NCBI GenBank assembly: GCA_038241115.1
Contig: JBBRGA010000004.1
Coordinates: forward strand, 1 to 50,578
Direction: 5' to 3'
DNA: 50,578 bases
Origin: JANYJJ01 sp038241115
GTDB lineage: Bacteria > Pseudomonadota > Gammaproteobacteria > Burkholderiales > Burkholderiaceae_C
Each line of letters begins with the position of its first letter. The first letter of the stretch is position 1. The notes beneath the pieces were generated by a model. It was not told the origin of the DNA and did no database searches. It saw nothing but the letters and a program-made list of their open reading frames with translations. Positions 49,359 to 50,578 of the stretch are shown here, one piece after another. The translations under genes were made by a program, and so were the position numbers.

Positions 49359-50578
49359 ATGAACGGATTGATGATGCAGCAGCCGCTGCTGATCTCGTCT
49401 TTGTTGGTGCATGCAGAGCGCCATCACGGCGACCAGGAAGTGGTGTCACGCAGGGTGGAGGGAGACATTCACCGCGAGACTTATCGCCAGCTCGCAGTGC
49501 GTGCACGCCGCATGGCCAAGGCCTTGGTCGCCCTGGGTGTGAAAGACAGCGAACGCGTGGCCACGTTGGCTTGGAACACGCACCGCCACATGGAGCTTTA
49601 TTACGCGGTTTCAGGCTCAGGCGCTGTGCTGCACACCTTGAATCCGCGTTTGCATCCCGACCAGGTGGTCTACATCGCCGACCACGCCGAAGATCAAATT
49701 CTGTTTTTTGACATGAGTTTTTTGCCGCTGGTTGAGGCCGTTGCCGGGCGAGTAAAAACTATTCGGCATTTCGTTGCCATGACCAGCCGCGAGCACATGC
49801 CCGCGACCAGCAAAGTGCCCAATCTTCTTTGCTTTGAGGATCTGCTCGAAGCGCAAGACGACCAGGGTGATGCCCGCTATCAATGGCCTGCCTTTGATGA
49901 GAACCGCGCTTCATCGCTTTGCTACACATCAGGCACGACCGGCAACCCCAAGGGCGTGCTTTACAGCCACCGCTCCACCATGCTGCACACCTTTGCGGCG
50001 GGCCTCCCAGACGCGCTGAACTGCTCAGCGCGCGACGTCATCTTGCCGGTGGTTCCGATGTTTCACGTCAACGCGTGGGGCTTGCCGTACGTGGCTTGCA
50101 TGGTGGGCGCAAAGCTGGTTTTACCGGGGCCGGGATTGGACGGCAAATCGCTGTTTGAGGTGTTTGAATCCGAGGGCGTGACCTTGTCGGCAGGTGTGCC
50201 CACCGTGTGGCAAGGGCTGCTGGGTTTTGTCGAGGCCAACAACTTGAAGTTCAGCAGCATGCGACGCACGGTCATCGGCGGATCGGCCTGCCCGCCCGCC
50301 ATGATGGTGACCTTCCAGGAAAAGTACAACGTGCAGGTTTTGCATGCTTGGGGCATGACCGAGATGAGCCCACTGGGAACAGTGGCTTCGCTGAAAAGCA
50401 AGCACACAGCCCTATCGGCCGAAGGCCAGCGCGCGGTGCAGGCCACGCAAGGACACGCCATCTTCGGCGTTGACATGAAGATCGTGAGCGAAAACGGCGC
50501 CGAGCTGGCGTGGGACGGCAAAGCCAGCGGTGAGCTGTTGGTGCGCGGTCCCTGGATCACATCGAGCTACTTCAAGAG
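49359..50578 (+). CDS. DmdB-like acyl-CoA synthetase (AMP-binding), 3' end outside window
   Basis: 406 residues present from ATG 49359 (TTGGAGAGAG just upstream); the frame is open to the window end. Seen: MQQPLLISSLLVHAERHHGD, VATLAWNTHRHMELYYAVSG, adenylate loop CYTSGTTGNPKGVLYSHRS, VVPMFHVNAWGLPY and HAWGMTEMSP. The closest group known to me contains 3-(methylthio)propionyl-CoA ligases (DmdB) and medium-chain fatty acyl-CoA ligases. Substrate cannot be decided from sequence. The acuI-prpE pair at the other end of the window would fit a taste for short-chain acids, but they are 46 kb apart. Confidence 0.88.
   Translation, partial: MNGLMMQQPLLISSLLVHAERHHGDQEVVSRRVEGDIHRETYRQLAVRARRMAKALVALGVKDSERVATLAWNTHRHMELYYAVSGSGAVLHTLNPRLHPDQVVYIADHAEDQILFFDMSFLPLVEAVAGRVKTIRHFVAMTSREHMPATSKVPNLLCFEDLLEAQDDQGDARYQWPAFDENRASSLCYTSGTTGNPKGVLYSHRSTMLHTFAAGLPDALNCSARDVILPVVPMFHVNAWGLPYVACMVGAKLVLPGPGLDGKSLFEVFESEGVTLSAGVPTVWQGLLGFVEANNLKFSSMRRTVIGGSACPPAMMVTFQEKYNVQVLHAWGMTEMSPLGTVASLKSKHTALSAEGQRAVQATQGHAIFGVDMKIVSENGAELAWDGKASGELLVRGPWITSSYFK

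Overview
The window is a dense stretch of bacterial chromosome (roughly 60% GC by eye, almost no gap above 250 bp, about 45 genes). Gene content points to a Betaproteobacterium of the order Burkholderiales, most likely Comamonadaceae: a kynBUA tryptophan-degradation operon, a Bug-type (TctC) binding protein, ribF-ileS-lspA in the usual order, paired TRAP transporters and a quinoprotein alcohol dehydrogenase operon. No tRNA, rRNA, CRISPR array, insertion sequence or phage gene was seen.

Layout. 1-2.8 kb: end of an acrylyl-CoA reductase gene (acuI) and propionyl-CoA synthetase (prpE). 2.8-8 kb: small housekeeping-like genes (DUF1415, YgjP-like metalloprotease, cupin, prolyl oligopeptidase, GNAT, YaeQ, a ribbon-helix-helix-like protein behind a palindrome). 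8-11 kb: kynB-kynU-kynA. 11-15 kb: carboxymuconolactone-decarboxylase-like protein, Bug binding protein, glutathione transferase, aldehyde dehydrogenase. 14.8-17.4 kb: a stand-alone GspE/PilB-like ATPase with four tandem MshEN-type motifs. 17.5-29.1 kb: a mirrored catabolic cluster in which two paralogous TRAP transporters flank a LysR regulator and a DUF1445 protein, ending in a 1241-residue oxoprolinase (HyuA-HyuB fusion); this suggests uptake and opening of 5-oxoproline or a related cyclic amide. 29.2-31.3 kb: a bufferin operon (bufA1-bufB-bufC), a recently described copper-binding peptide system. 31.4-40.1 kb: a ynjBCD-type ABC transporter, a YnjF-type CDP-alcohol phosphatidyltransferase, a TVP38 membrane domain fused to a mercuric-reductase-like flavoenzyme, DUF3047, and a flavoprotein of the type found attached to SelD. 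40-44.7 kb: ribF-ileS-lspA. 44.8-49.1 kb: a lanthanide-type PQQ alcohol dehydrogenase with its cytochrome c, a binding protein and a GAF-Fis regulator. 49.4 kb to the end: a DmdB-like acyl-CoA synthetase, cut by the window.

The most unusual feature is not a gene family but a sequence habit. Short tandem repeats (6, 12, 13, 15, 18 and 29 nt) sit at gene junctions, extreme protein termini and interdomain linkers throughout the window. Inside coding sequence every period is a multiple of three; at two junctions the period is not, and there the repeat has copied the start codon of the downstream gene. The clearest case is 38764-38982: a 29-nt unit copied from the first codons of a flavoprotein gene creates a chain of five successive 4-nt stop/start overlaps (ATGA or GTGA) running from the DUF3047 stop codon through a 37-codon leader ORF and three identical 10-codon mini-ORFs into the flavoprotein. 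A 13-nt version stands between the dctQ and dctM genes at 18.9 kb. This looks like a termination-reinitiation ladder whose length could set expression of the last gene. Readings from sequence, family knowledge and inference are kept apart in the entries; no searches were run.
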